Positions 8,870 through 18,096 are shown, counted from the first letter of the stretch. The stretch is DNA of 64,000 nt from Sphingomonas sp. 3P27F8 (GCF_005502745.1 NZ_SCNL01000010.1:86146-150145), one strand, 5' to 3'. Translations and numbers: made by a program. The notes: generated by a model from the letters alone, not told the origin.

Positions 8870-11203
8870 TCATGCTCCAGCTGGCGCGACCGAGCCCGGC
8901 GCGACGGATCGGTACAATGTCGTCCGCTGACGGGCCACGCCGCCGGCCTGCGCCGCGAGCTGCGCCATCTGCGCCGGATCGCACAATTGTCCGTTCCGGC
9001 CGCCCGCAGCACGCGTGATCGATTCATCCATCAACGTGCCGCCCAAATCGTTGGCACCCGCCCGCAAGGCCGCGACGGCCCCGTCGTGACCAAGCTTTAC
9101 CCAGCTGGCCTGGATGTTCGATATCAGCGGGTGGAGCACCAGACGCGCCACCGAATGCATTAGCAGCGCCTCGCGAAAGCTCGGCCCCGCCCGCGCCTGG
9201 CCCTTGCGCCACATCGGCGCCTCCATGTGTACGAACGGTAGCGGGACGAATTCGGTAAATCCGCCAGTATCTTCCTGCAGATCCCGGATCGCCAGCAAAT
9301 GGCGCGCCCAATTCACATAGCCATCGACGTGACCGAACATGATGGTCGCCGTCGACCTAAGTCCAACGCGATGCGCGGTGCGCATGACCTCGAGCCATTC
9401 GCTCGCGCTCACCTTGTCGGGACAGATGATCGCCCGGATTTCATCGTCGAGTATCTCCGCTGCCGTCCCCGGCAACGTCGACAGCCCGGCGCGGCGAAGC
9501 TGGCCGAGATAATCCTCCAGCGGCAGACTCAGGGTGGTCGCGCCGTGAGTCACCTCCAATGGGGAGAAAGCGTGGATGTGGATCGATGGCGCAGCCTCGC
9601 GGACGGCGCGGAGGACGTCGAGATACGTGTGACCATCATACGCCGGATGGATGCCGCCCTGCAGGCAAACTTCGGTGGCGCCGCGCTCGACCGCTTCGGC
9701 TGCGCGCCGTCCGACTTCATCGAGATCCAACCGATAAGCGGGGCCGCGTTCGGCCCGGGTGCTGCCCTTCGAGAATGCGCAGAAGCTGCACTTGTACAGG
9801 CAGATATTTGTGTAATTGATGTTCCGGTTCACGACATAGGTGACATCATCGCCCACCGCCGCGCGCCGCACGTCATCCGCCGCGTCGGCGACGATACCTG
9901 CATCATGCCCGTCCGCTTCGAACAGCGAGACGATATCGGGGATCGAAAGCCGCTCGCCGGCGCGCGCGCGGGCGATCACATCGTCCAGCTGGCTTGTCCG
10001 TTTCGTCGCTCCGCCGTCGGTAATGGCCGGTATGCTGTCGCCGGTGCCAGCATGCCATTGATCGACGATCGGCAAGCCGCGAGCATCGACTTGGCGGCGC
10101 ACGATGGTCGCCAACGTGGGGTCGAGCCACCGTTCCGGATCGCGCGCGAAGACCGGAGCGACCGCCAGTCGTTCCCGCAGCAGCCGCCCCGCCTTGGCCG
10201 TTGCCTCCGTCAATGCGTCCAGATGCGGCCATGGGGATTCGGGATTTACATGATCCGGCGTGACGGGCGAAACGCCGCCCCAATCGTTCACGCCGGCACG
10301 CAACAAGATCCCCAGTTCCTCGGGCTGATGGAGGTTGGGGGGCGCCTGGATGGTCATCGCGGGATCGAGAATTAGGCGCGCGACGGCGATCGTCCACACA
10401 TGCTCGTCGAGCGATGGTTCCGGATGATCCACCATCTTGGTGCCGGGCTTGGCCCGAAAGTTTTGGATGATGACTTCCTGGATGTGACCATAGCGACGAT
10501 GCAGATCGCGGATCGCGATCAGCGCCGCGATGCGCTCGGCGCGTGTTTCACCGATGCCGATCAACAGACCGGTGGTGAAGGGGACGCGGGCTTCGCCGGC
10601 GGCCTCGATCGCGGCGAGGCGGTGCGCCGGCGCCTTGTCCGGCGAACCGAAATGGGGGCCGCCCTTTTCGGAGAGACGATCGGCGGTCGTTTCGAGCATC
10701 AGCCCCATGGACGCGGCGACGGGGCGGAGCACGGCATAGTCCGCATCCCCCATCAGTCCGGGATTGAGATGCGGCAACAGGCCGGTCTCCGCCAGCACCG
10801 CTGCCGCGACTTCCTGCAGATAGGACAGGGTCGTGGCGTGTCCCAATGCGGCGAGCGCGTCTCGCGCCACGGCGTATCGCGCTTCCGGCTGGTCGCCGAG
10901 GGTGAACAGCGCTTCTCTGCACCCCGCCGCCTCGCCGGCCCGCGCGATCTCGATGACCTCATCCTTCGTCAGATAGGCGGATGCCACCGTTCGCGGCGTG
11001 TGAGCGAACGTGCAATAATGGCAAACGTCCCGGCACAACTTCGTCAGGGGGATGAAGACCTTGCGCGAATAGGTAACGAGCGGGCCATGGACCTTCAGCG
11101 TCAACGCTTCGGCCTCCGCCGTCAGAACATCGAGCGGTATTGGGTCGAACGTCGCGGCAAGCGCCGCAACCTCCGAGCCAACCATAACACCCTCATCACC
11201 CAT
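8870..11203 (-). CDS. fbiC: FO synthase, fused CofG-CofH radical SAM enzyme
   Basis: This 777-residue two-domain radical SAM enzyme builds the 5-deazaflavin chromophore FO from tyrosine and the pyrimidine precursor of riboflavin. The CofG half has the cluster motif C57-x3-C61-x2-C64. The CofH half has C468-x3-C472-x2-C475, preceded by NRNINYTNI. In archaea and cyanobacteria the halves are separate proteins, whereas the fused form is the actinobacterial FbiC type. The start at 11203 was kept, but an ATG six codons in (11185) also has an upstream GAGGG. It is 12 bases after the flavin reductase gene and heads the F420 block. Confidence 0.95.
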   Translation of the reverse strand: MGDEGVMVGSEVAALAATFDPIPLDVLTAEAEALTLKVHGPLVTYSRKVFIPLTKLCRDVCHYCTFAHTPRTVASAYLTKDEVIEIARAGEAAGCREALFTLGDQPEARYAVARDALAALGHATTLSYLQEVAAAVLAETGLLPHLNPGLMGDADYAVLRPVAASMGLMLETTADRLSEKGGPHFGSPDKAPAHRLAAIEAAGEARVPFTTGLLIGIGETRAERIAALIAIRDLHRRYGHIQEVIIQNFRAKPGTKMVDHPEPSLDEHVWTIAVARLILDPAMTIQAPPNLHQPEELGILLRAGVNDWGGVSPVTPDHVNPESPWPHLDALTEATAKAGRLLRERLAVAPVFARDPERWLDPTLATIVRRQVDARGLPIVDQWHAGTGDSIPAITDGGATKRTSQLDDVIARARAGERLSIPDIVSLFEADGHDAGIVADAADDVRRAAVGDDVTYVVNRNINYTNICLYKCSFCAFSKGSTRAERGPAYRLDLDEVGRRAAEAVERGATEVCLQGGIHPAYDGHTYLDVLRAVREAAPSIHIHAFSPLEVTHGATTLSLPLEDYLGQLRRAGLSTLPGTAAEILDDEIRAIICPDKVSASEWLEVMRTAHRVGLRSTATIMFGHVDGYVNWARHLLAIRDLQEDTGGFTEFVPLPFVHMEAPMWRKGQARAGPSFREALLMHSVARLVLHPLISNIQASWVKLGHDGAVAALRAGANDLGGTLMDESITRAAGGRNGQLCDPAQMAQLAAQAGGVARQRTTLYRSVAPGSVAPAGA

Positions 11204-11215
11204 CCCACCCTCGCC

Positions 11216-11842
11216 TCATCCAAAGATCATTAAAACTTCTTCCGGCGTCGGGCGCGGCAGGCTGAAGACCCGCCCCACGGCACCGTAGTCCAGATACCCG
11301 AGCCGACACAGCGGGTCGGTCCTTTTGACGTCGACCATGCCGTCGACGATGACGCTGTCGTCGATATACACCTCGACCACTCGGCCGATGACGATCGAAC
11401 TGTTATAATCCACGCCTTCATAGGCCGGCATGACGATCGTACGTTCATATTTGCATTCGATGGCGATGGGCGAGAGCTTTACGCGAGGCGGCGCGACTTG
11501 GACGGACGGCTCCAACGCCAACTCCATGGCACCGGCCTCGCTCTCTTCGGCGTCGAACGAGGCGGACGACGAATTGACATATTGGCGCAAACCGTAGGTG
11601 GCCATGTTGGCGACGAATTCGCCTTGCTCTTCGGCATTGGCCTGACTGTGTCGCCGCGTACCGCTCGTGAACATCAGATACGACGGCCGATGGCCGACGA
11701 TATTGAAGAAGCTGTAGGGTGCCAGATTGACGACGCCCGACTTGGTCAGCGTCGTGATCCAGCCGATCGGGCGCGGCGCGACGAGCGCCAGATACGGATC
11801 GTGCGGCAGTCCGTGATTGTCGAGGTCCGGCTGATACCGCAT
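11216..11842 (-). CDS. Flavin reductase-like (split-barrel FMN-binding) protein
   Basis: This 208-residue protein has the flavin reductase-like fold of the DIM6/NtaB type. It opens PHDPYLALVAPRPIGWITTL and has NLAPYSFFNIVGHRPSYLMF, the usual FMN-binding loop. Members either supply reduced FMN to two-component monooxygenases or bind flavin for other reductions. The FMN-type luciferase-like monooxygenase at 13211 is an obvious partner, which is inferred from proximity. The start at 11842 has GGAGAGG upstream. The gene directly precedes fbiC and is probably in the same transcript. Confidence 0.82.
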   Translation of the reverse strand: MRYQPDLDNHGLPHDPYLALVAPRPIGWITTLTKSGVVNLAPYSFFNIVGHRPSYLMFTSGTRRHSQANAEEQGEFVANMATYGLRQYVNSSSASFDAEESEAGAMELALEPSVQVAPPRVKLSPIAIECKYERTIVMPAYEGVDYNSSIVIGRVVEVYIDDSVIVDGMVDVKRTDPLCRLGYLDYGAVGRVFSLPRPTPEEVLMIFG

Positions 11843-12000
11843 TCATCAATCCTCTCCGGCCGCCGCCATCCCTGCGCGTTGCGACCGACTTCCTTGGCAG
11901 TGCAGGGTTACTTTGGGAGCCCGGCATGGCGGGGCAACGAGTATCTGCGCGATGCCACGTTGCATCGATAACCGGCCGTTACGATCGACGCTTGGATGCA

Positions 12001-12981
12001 CTAGCCGGCGACCACAGTCTGTCGGATCGCGCCGAAAATGGACGCGCCGTATCGATCGAGCATATCGATGTCGATTTGGTCGCCACCGCTCAAGTAACGC
12101 GTGGTCGGCGCCCCGCCTTGTCGCTGTTCGATGAGCCGTCGTTCGGCGATACAGGCGCCCCCGATGTCATCGTCGTAGTTCGACAGGGTGCCCGCCGCCA
12201 GTACGGTTCCGGCCGGCAACGGCTTATAGGTCGCGCAATACGACACAAGGCGCGGAAAACCGAAACTCGCGTCCCGACCACCATCGGGTGCGCCAATCAG
12301 CACCCCATTGACGTGGCATACCAGCGGTAGCTTCAGGAGCTGGCCGTCCCACGCCTGGCCCAGTTCGTCGGGCGTGACGGCAACGGGTGCCATCGTCGGA
12401 TAAGGCTTGGCGAAAAGCGTCACGGATCGGCCTCGCTTCGCCGTCTCAGCCAGAACCGTTCGGAGACTGATATCGTTGATGATCGTGATTAGCCGGATGT
12501 GTCTTGCCGCTTCCGCTTCATCGGCGCCGATCGGCACGTCGTCGAGGATCACCCCAACCTCGCCTTCGATATCCATCCCGACGTCGCCCGCCATTAGCGG
12601 CAGTGGATCGCGACCGCCGAGAAACACCGATACTCGTTCGCCCATCAGCGGTTCTTGCGAGAAGTCTTCAGGCAGGCTCACGCCGCGAAGGGCGCGAGCA
12701 CGCTCCATATGCGAAAGGTATGAAGTACCGTCGATCCAGCCGAATGCTCGAGGCAATGGAGCGGCCAACAGGCTAGCGTCGAAAGCGACTGCTCCATCAG
12801 CCTCGCCGCGTTCCACTTCGTCATATAATTGTTCGAGGCGCGGCGCGATTGCATCCCAATTGTCCAACGCCGCTTGCATCGTCGGCGCAATATGACTCGC
12901 TCGGATCATTCTGGTGAGGGTGCGATCGACCACCATCAAGGTGCCATCGCGCGTTGCGTCCCGAAGAGTGGCAAGCTTCAT
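12001..12981 (-). CDS. Fumarylacetoacetate hydrolase family protein
   Basis: This 326-residue protein fits the FAH family, which cleaves C-C bonds in 1,3-diketo acids or hydrates and decarboxylates related oxo acids with a divalent metal. The DIEGEVGVILDDVP segment with metal-ligand acidic residues and the INDIS segment are characteristic. LSNYDDDIGGACIAERR supplies a late family-like region. The start at 12981 has AAGGA upstream. A longer frame to 13395 runs into the divergent gene and was rejected. It probably acts late in the catabolic route whose monooxygenase lies divergently, and is separated by 158 bases from the flavin reductase. Confidence 0.82.
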   Translation of the reverse strand: MKLATLRDATRDGTLMVVDRTLTRMIRASHIAPTMQAALDNWDAIAPRLEQLYDEVERGEADGAVAFDASLLAAPLPRAFGWIDGTSYLSHMERARALRGVSLPEDFSQEPLMGERVSVFLGGRDPLPLMAGDVGMDIEGEVGVILDDVPIGADEAEAARHIRLITIINDISLRTVLAETAKRGRSVTLFAKPYPTMAPVAVTPDELGQAWDGQLLKLPLVCHVNGVLIGAPDGGRDASFGFPRLVSYCATYKPLPAGTVLAAGTLSNYDDDIGGACIAERRLIEQRQGGAPTTRYLSGGDQIDIDMLDRYGASIFGAIRQTVVAG

Positions 12982-13210
12982 GACGGTTTCCTTACCCAAT
13001 TCGTTCTTCGAGCGTGGGGATAAGACGACAAGCGGTCGCCGACGCGGGGAATTTATACGAACCGATGTCGCACAAACGACGGGCGCCCAAATCATCCCGG
13101 AGCAGGCCGCATAGCCGTGCAAAATTGCTTCGCAAAAATTCGCGTGGCCATCGACGCGGAGCTCTGCGACGGACAGCGTCGATAAAGCCATTCCGGAGAG
13201 GATGAGACGT

Positions 13211-14446
13211 ATGCCCAAGCCGCTGCATTTGGCGCTATTCGGAGCCGCCGGCCCCCAGGAAAATTGGTTCGACAACAGCCTATATGATTGGCGGGATCCG
13301 GCGCTGGATCGTGATATCGCGAAAATGGCCGAGCGCGCTAAGATCGACATGATGTTCTTTGCCGATACGCTGGCGATCCCCGAGAATTTCAACAACAGCT
13401 ATGAATATGGCGTGCGGATCGGCGGGACGCAGATGGACCCGCTGCTGACGCTGGCCAACGTGGCGGCCGTCACCAAGCATATCGGCCTGACCGCGACCGT
13501 TTCGACGATCTACCCACCCTACATCGTGGCGCGGCAACTTGCGACGCTCGATAGTCTCAGCAACGGTCGCGTGGGATGGAATGTCGTGACCAGCCATGAC
13601 GCAGCCGCCGGCCGAAATTTCGGCGTGGAATTGCCGCCGCACGACTTGCGATACGACATTGCCGACGAACATTTCGAGCTGTGCCAGCGGCTATGGGCGA
13701 GTTGGGAACCTGGGGCGCTGCTGAACGACTATGAAAACCGGGTCTTTGCCGACCACACGAAGGTACATCGCGTCGATTTTGAGGGAAAATATTTCAAGTC
13801 GCGCGGCCCGTTCAATCATCCGCCGATGCCACAGGGCAGCCCTGTCATCATCGTCGCCGGTAGTTCGGAGCGCGGCATTCGCTTCACCGCCGAACATGGC
13901 GAAATGACGATCGGGCATAAGAGCTCGATCGAAGACATGAAGAAGCTGACGACCGACCTTCGCGCCGCGCTAGTCAAGGCCGGCCGGGATCCCCATGCCT
14001 GCAAGGTCTTTTTCTCGATCCATCCCTGGATGGGAGAAACCGAGTCCGAAGCCAAACAACGTATGCAAGACAATGCGGCACGGGCCAATATCGAGGACGG
14101 CGTTGCCCGCTTGTCATATCTGCTCGGCATCGATCTCAGCAAGTTCGACTGGGACAAGCCGCTGCCCAACGATCTCGAACTAAATGCCATGAAGGGCAAG
14201 ATCATCCAGGAATCCACCGGCCAGAATGCGAAGACCATCCGTGAACTCGCCCACGCGGAAGCCGCACGCGAGGACATGCCGATCTACGGTTCGTACGGCC
14301 AGGTCGCCGAATATTTGGGCTGGCTGGCCGAAGAAACCGGCGCCGACGGATATCACTTCCGTCACGCTACCAAGGATTTTGCCTATGTCGTTCAAATCAC
14401 GGCAGGACTGATCCCCGAACTGCGCAAGCGTCGCCCGCCACCTTGA
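13211..14446 (+). CDS. FMNH2-dependent luciferase-like monooxygenase (NtaA/SnaA/DszA type)
   Basis: This 411-residue protein belongs to the NtaA/SnaA/DszA/SoxA branch of bacterial luciferase-like enzymes, which use FMNH2 from a separate reductase plus O2 to attack C-N, C-S or ring carbons. LSNGRVGWNVVTSHDAAAGR is the diagnostic segment, and the length is slightly short of the usual 430-450. The start at 13211 was chosen over 13202 because the GGAGAGG site ends only one base before the first ATG and is well spaced for the second. The flavin reductase and FAH protein across the divergent promoter are likely partners. This is an FMN-type member and not an obvious F420-type one. Confidence 0.88.
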   Translation: MPKPLHLALFGAAGPQENWFDNSLYDWRDPALDRDIAKMAERAKIDMMFFADTLAIPENFNNSYEYGVRIGGTQMDPLLTLANVAAVTKHIGLTATVSTIYPPYIVARQLATLDSLSNGRVGWNVVTSHDAAAGRNFGVELPPHDLRYDIADEHFELCQRLWASWEPGALLNDYENRVFADHTKVHRVDFEGKYFKSRGPFNHPPMPQGSPVIIVAGSSERGIRFTAEHGEMTIGHKSSIEDMKKLTTDLRAALVKAGRDPHACKVFFSIHPWMGETESEAKQRMQDNAARANIEDGVARLSYLLGIDLSKFDWDKPLPNDLELNAMKGKIIQESTGQNAKTIRELAHAEAAREDMPIYGSYGQVAEYLGWLAEETGADGYHFRHATKDFAYVVQITAGLIPELRKRRPPP

Positions 14447-15158
14447 GACCGTCCATCGGCTCCCCATGGTTGTGATCGTGTTCGGCGAATGTGAGATCAT
14501 AGTCGTGGCTGTGACCGCCATGTCCGAGCGACACCCGAGCTGCAAAGGCGTGCGGCTCGGGGATCTCTTCAACGCTCTCGATAAAGTCGCCGCGATCGAC
14601 GAAGCGGAAGGTCTGCGACCGTCCCTCGTCGCGGGTCGTGGTGACGGTCACGTCATCCGCCTTCCAACCGCCCTTGCCGAAGTGCGCGCGCCAGCGAGGC
14701 GGTACGCCGTCCTCGAAGATTTCGAGACGCATCATGCCGTGGCCGGTATCGATTGAGCGGACCTCATCCTCGCCATGATGATGATGGTGATCGTGGGCCG
14801 CTTCCGCCTTCTGGTCCGCGCGCGTGCGCCAGACCATCCAGAGGCCGATGCCAAGTACGATGACCGCAGAGCCGAGTAACAGGTAAGGCTCGGTCGTCTC
14901 GGTGTTGATGCCGCGGCCAAGATACTGTCCACCGAGCGCAATCCCCCAAACGATCGCAGTATGCGACAAGGCCGCGCACAGACCGAGCAACACGGCTTGG
15001 CCGACCGTGCCGCGCACCGCGATAATGAACGCGGCCATCATCGTTTTGGAATGACCGGGCTCCAAACCATGCAACGCGCCCAGCAGCAGCGCGCTCGGGA
15101 TGAACAACCACAGGTTCGTACTGCCCTGCTGAATAAGGTCTGCAAACGAGGTCATCAT
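14397..15158 (-). pseudogene. RcnA-like nickel/cobalt efflux protein, 3' half missing
   Basis: The first 230 or so residues match RcnA-type Ni/Co exporters: ALLLGALHGLEPGHSKTMMA in the first helices, a His-rich HDHHHHHGE loop, and the soluble segment ending LTFAEHDHNHGE. Intact RcnA proteins continue with further transmembrane helices. Here the frame diverges after HNHGEPMDG and stops at 14397, inside the 3' end of the monooxygenase gene on the other strand. The breakpoint is about 14447-14475. The protein would have only the first three helices or so and is probably non-functional. The start is 15158 or the next codon, 15155. Confidence 0.75.
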
Positions 15159-15220
15159 GCTTCCCGATGTTTCAGAGCGTCCAAACGATAGCTTTGCCTG
15201 AGTGCCGCGATCAGGCTTCT

Positions 15221-15263
15221 GTATCCCCCCAGGGGGATTGAGTCTATCCCCCTGGGGGGATAC
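15221..15263. promoter_or_regulatory. Palindromic operator between rcnA-like gene and CsoR/RcnR-type repressor
   Basis: Two 18-base arms, GTATCCCCCCAGGGGGAT at 15221-15238 and its exact reverse complement at 15246-15263, flank a 7-base spacer. Each arm is itself nearly palindromic, with a C-tract and G-tract bounded by AT. This is the form of operator bound by CsoR/RcnR/InrS-family tetramers. It sits in the divergent gap, so it can control both the repressor gene and the efflux gene. Confidence 0.85.
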
Positions 15264-15300
15264 TCGACAATCGTTCAAGGAATGTCCTACATGGGGTGAC

Positions 15301-15570
15301 ATGGCCCACAGCGATCATTCCAGTCATCCTGCCATCATCAAGCGGCTGAACCGTGCGAACGGCCACCTTCGGAGCATCGTCAGCATGATCGAGGAGGAGC
15401 GCCCGTGCGTCGACATCGCGCAGCAGCTTCAGGCGGTCGAGAATGCTATCGCCAGCGCCAAGCGCGCGCTCATCAACGACCATATCGATCATTGCCTTGT
15501 CCACGCAGAAGAGGGCGAAGGGACCAAGGCCGCAGTGGAACAGTTCCGAGCAATCTCGAAATATTGGTGA
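15301..15570 (+). CDS. CsoR/RcnR-family metal-sensing repressor
   Basis: This 89-residue all-helical repressor matches the CsoR/RcnR/FrmR family over its full length. Metal-ligand positions are Cys36, His61 and Cys65, the C-H-C set of copper CsoR and nickel InrS. RcnR itself has C-H-H. The N-terminus also has His3, His6 and His9, as in nickel- and cobalt-responsive members. Its divergent neighbour is an rcnA-like exporter, so nickel or cobalt is the likelier signal. When metal binds, the protein should leave the palindromic operator just upstream. With the exporter truncated, the switch may now control only itself. Confidence 0.88.
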   Translation: MAHSDHSSHPAIIKRLNRANGHLRSIVSMIEEERPCVDIAQQLQAVENAIASAKRALINDHIDHCLVHAEEGEGTKAAVEQFRAISKYW

Positions 15571-15697
15571 CACGGCTCAGCACGAAGCCGAACGTCATCA
15601 CGACCAGCGATCTCGTCCTTCCGCAGCTTTGATGATCGCCCTGCATCGCAGGTAGCGGTTCGTACCGAATGTCACGGCGAGACTTTCACTGCCATTG

Positions 15698-15717
15698 ATA
15701 TCCGCTATGCTGGATAT
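15698..15717. promoter_or_regulatory. Probable ArsR operator at the arsR start
   Basis: An inverted repeat ATATCC-N8-GGATAT ends at the base before the arsR ATG. A plausible -10 (TATGCT, 15706-15711) with a weak -35 (TTTCAC, 15684-15689) would place transcription start near the ATG itself, with no room for a ribosome binding site. The palindrome overlapping the promoter fits autorepression by ArsR. The promoter boxes are an inference by eye. Confidence 0.5.
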
Positions 15718-16050
15718 ATGGAAAACGAATCGGCAATCTCAGCACTCGGTGCGCTCGCACAAGGGACACGTCTAGACGTGTTTCGCCTGTTGGTGCGCCA
15801 CGAGCCGGATGGCTTGGCGGCGGGCGAAATTGCCCGCCAACTCGAAGTGCCGCAAAACACCATGTCCGCACACCTCGCCATTCTGGCCCGTGGCGGACTG
15901 GTACGATCCGAACGGCATAGCCGCTCAATCATCTACCGTGCAGATCTGGGTGGCCTGCGCGCGCTCACACTGTTCCTCGTCAAGGATTGCTGCGCCGGTA
16001 GTGCGGAGCTGTGCGCCCCGCTGATCGCCGAGCTTACCCCCTGTTGCTGA
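15718..16050 (+). CDS. arsR: ArsR-family arsenite-responsive repressor
   Basis: This 110-residue winged-helix repressor starts with the typical [17 protein letters not shown] helix and has the recognition helix around [19 protein letters not shown]. It lacks the ELCVCDL site of plasmid R773 ArsR. Instead it has Cys91-Cys92 and Cys99 plus a terminal Cys109-Cys110, resembling the C-terminal As(III) site of Acidithiobacillus-type ArsR. It is the first gene of the ars operon and probably represses it from the palindrome immediately upstream. No ribosome binding site precedes the ATG. Confidence 0.92.
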   Translation: MENESAISALGALAQGTRLDVFRLLVRHEPDGLAAGEIARQLEVPQNTMSAHLAILARGGLVRSERHSRSIIYRADLGGLRALTLFLVKDCCAGSAELCAPLIAELTPCC

Positions 16051-16061
16051 AAGGACGCCCC

Positions 16062-16490
16062 GTGGCCGTCGACATCGTCATCTATCACAACCCCGAATGC
16101 GGCACGTCGCGCAACACGCTCGGCCTTATCCGCAATGCCGGCATCGAGCCGCATGTCGTGGAGTATTTGAAAACCCCGCCAGCTCGCGCGCTATTGGTCG
16201 AGCTGATCGACCGCGCCGGCATGACGCCCCGCGAGCTGCTGCGCGAGAAGGGCACGCCCTATGCGGAGCTTGGCCTGAACGACACGTCGCTGTCCGACGA
16301 CGCGCTGGTGGATGCGATGATGACGCACCCGATCCTCATCAACCGGCCGCTGGTCGTCTCCCCGCTCGGCGTGAAGCTGTGCCGGCCTTCCGAAGCCGTG
16401 CTCGATCTACTGCCGGGCGATCATCTCGGCGCATTCGCGAAGGAAGACGGACAACAGGTGGTCGACGCCTCGGGCCAGCGCGTCGCCTGA
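16062..16490 (+). CDS. arsC: Arsenate reductase, glutaredoxin-dependent type
   Basis: This 142-residue ArsC reduces arsenate to arsenite with glutathione and glutaredoxin. The active-site loop [13 protein letters not shown] contains the catalytic Cys followed by the family's [17 protein letters not shown] supplies the later arginine, and the length is that of E. coli-type ArsC. A GTG start at 16062 was chosen because AAGGA lies 7 bases upstream. The open frame to 16011 would overlap arsR. Its TGA shares one base with the arsB ATG. Confidence 0.93.
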   Translation: MAVDIVIYHNPECGTSRNTLGLIRNAGIEPHVVEYLKTPPARALLVELIDRAGMTPRELLREKGTPYAELGLNDTSLSDDALVDAMMTHPILINRPLVVSPLGVKLCRPSEAVLDLLPGDHLGAFAKEDGQQVVDASGQRVA

Positions 16491-17776
16491 TGCTCCTTGC
16501 CGTTCTGATCTTCATCGCCACGATCGCGCTCGTCATATGGCAACCCAAGGGCCTCGGGATCGGGTGGAGCGCGCTGGGCGGTGCCGTCGTGGCGCTGCTC
16601 GCGGGCGTCGTCACGTTGTCCGACGTGCCGGTCGTGTGGGGCATCGTCTGGAACGCGACTGCCGCGTTCGTCGCGATCATCGTCATCAGCCTGCTGCTCG
16701 ATGAAGCCGGATTCTTCGAATGGGCGGCGCTCCACGTCGCGCGCTGGGGCAGGGGGCATGGTCGCCGCTTGTTCGTCCTGATCGTGCTGCTCGGCGCGGC
16801 GGTGTCCGCGCTGTTCGCCAACGATGGCGCGGCGCTGATCCTGACGCCGATCGTCATCGCCATGCTGCGGGCGCTGGGCTTCAAGGACAAGGCGACGCTG
16901 GCCTTCGTCATGGCGGCCGGGTTCATCGCCGACACGGCCAGCCTGCCGCTGGTCGTCTCGAACCTCGTCAACATCGTGTCGGCCGACTTCTTCAAGATCG
17001 GGTTCGGCACATATGCGTCCGTGATGGTGCCGGTCGATCTGGTGTCGATCGCCGCCACGCTGGGCGCGCTGCTGCTGTTCTTCCGGCGCGACTTACCGGA
17101 AGACTATGACGTAGGCGCGCTGCGTGCGCCCGGCGAAGCGATCCGTGACGTCGCGACCTTCCGCGCCGGATGGATCGTGTTGGCGCTGTTGCTCGCCGGC
17201 TTCTTCCTGCTCGAACCGCTTGGCGTGCCGGTCAGCGCCGTCGCCGCTGCCGGCGCGATACTGCTGCTGGTGATCGCGGGGCGCGGCCATGTGATCCAAA
17301 CCCGCAAGGTGCTTCGCGGCGCGCCCTGGCAGGTCGTGATCTTCTCGCTCGGCATGTATCTCGTCGTCTATGGCCTGCGGAACGCCGGCCTGACCGATCA
17401 TCTGGCAGCGCTGCTCAATCGCACGGCGCAAGGTGGCGTGTGGGGCGCGGCGCTGGGTACGGGCGTGATCGCGGCCGTCCTGTCGTCGGTGATGAACAAC
17501 ATGCCGACCGTGCTGGTAGGCGCGCTCTCGATCGACGCCACCCACGCCACGGGCGCGATCAAGGAAGCGATGATCTACGCCAATGTGATCGGCTGTGATC
17601 TCGGCCCCAAGCTGACGCCGATCGGCTCGCTCGCGACGCTGTTATGGCTTCACGTCCTCGGGCAGAAGGGTGTGCGGATCGGATGGGGTTATTACTTCCG
17701 TGTCGGTGTCACGCTGACCGTGCCGGTACTGCTGGTCACGCTTGCCGCCCTGGCATTGAGGATCACGATCGGATGA
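16490..17776 (+). CDS. arsB: Arsenite efflux permease ArsB
   Basis: This 428-residue inner-membrane carrier closely follows E. coli ArsB, for example [12 protein letters not shown] near the start, [20 protein letters not shown], and [18 protein letters not shown]. It exports arsenite and antimonite made available by ArsC. About 12 transmembrane helices are expected. The ATG at 16490 overlaps the arsC stop by one base (TGATG), and the gene's TGA overlaps the next ATG. A much longer upstream frame, in another phase through arsC, is not part of the gene. Confidence 0.95.
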   Translation: MLLAVLIFIATIALVIWQPKGLGIGWSALGGAVVALLAGVVTLSDVPVVWGIVWNATAAFVAIIVISLLLDEAGFFEWAALHVARWGRGHGRRLFVLIVLLGAAVSALFANDGAALILTPIVIAMLRALGFKDKATLAFVMAAGFIADTASLPLVVSNLVNIVSADFFKIGFGTYASVMVPVDLVSIAATLGALLLFFRRDLPEDYDVGALRAPGEAIRDVATFRAGWIVLALLLAGFFLLEPLGVPVSAVAAAGAILLLVIAGRGHVIQTRKVLRGAPWQVVIFSLGMYLVVYGLRNAGLTDHLAALLNRTAQGGVWGAALGTGVIAAVLSSVMNNMPTVLVGALSIDATHATGAIKEAMIYANVIGCDLGPKLTPIGSLATLLWLHVLGQKGVRIGWGYYFRVGVTLTVPVLLVTLAALALRITIG

Positions 17777-18096
17777 CAGCCCTGATCTACATCGGCGCGG
17801 CGCTTGCCGAAATTGGCGGATGCTTTGCCTTCTGGGCATGGCTTCGCATGGGAAAGTCACCCTTTTGGCTTGCCCCCGGCATCGCCTCACTGATCCTGTT
17901 CGCATGGCTCCTGACCCGCGTGGACAGCGATGCCGCGGGACGGGCGTATGCCGCTTACGGCGGCATTTACATCTGCGCATCGCTAGCCTGGCTCGGGGCC
18001 GTCGAAGGCGTGCGGCCAGACCGCTGGGATGTCGGTGGAGCGGCGCTCTGTCTGATCGGCACCTGTGTCATCCTCTTGGGACCGCGAACCGCCTGA
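17773..18096 (+). CDS. YnfA/UPF0060 family small membrane protein
   Basis: This 107-residue protein has four hydrophobic helices and the UPF0060 pattern, including [17 protein letters not shown] at residues 9-25, [17 protein letters not shown] and [19 protein letters not shown]. YnfA resembles small multidrug resistance exporters. Its place between arsB and arsH, overlapping both by 1-4 bases, suggests a role in resistance alongside the ars genes, but the substrate is unknown. Confidence 0.9.
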   Translation: MTALIYIGAALAEIGGCFAFWAWLRMGKSPFWLAPGIASLILFAWLLTRVDSDAAGRAYAAYGGIYICASLAWLGAVEGVRPDRWDVGGAALCLIGTCVILLGPRTA

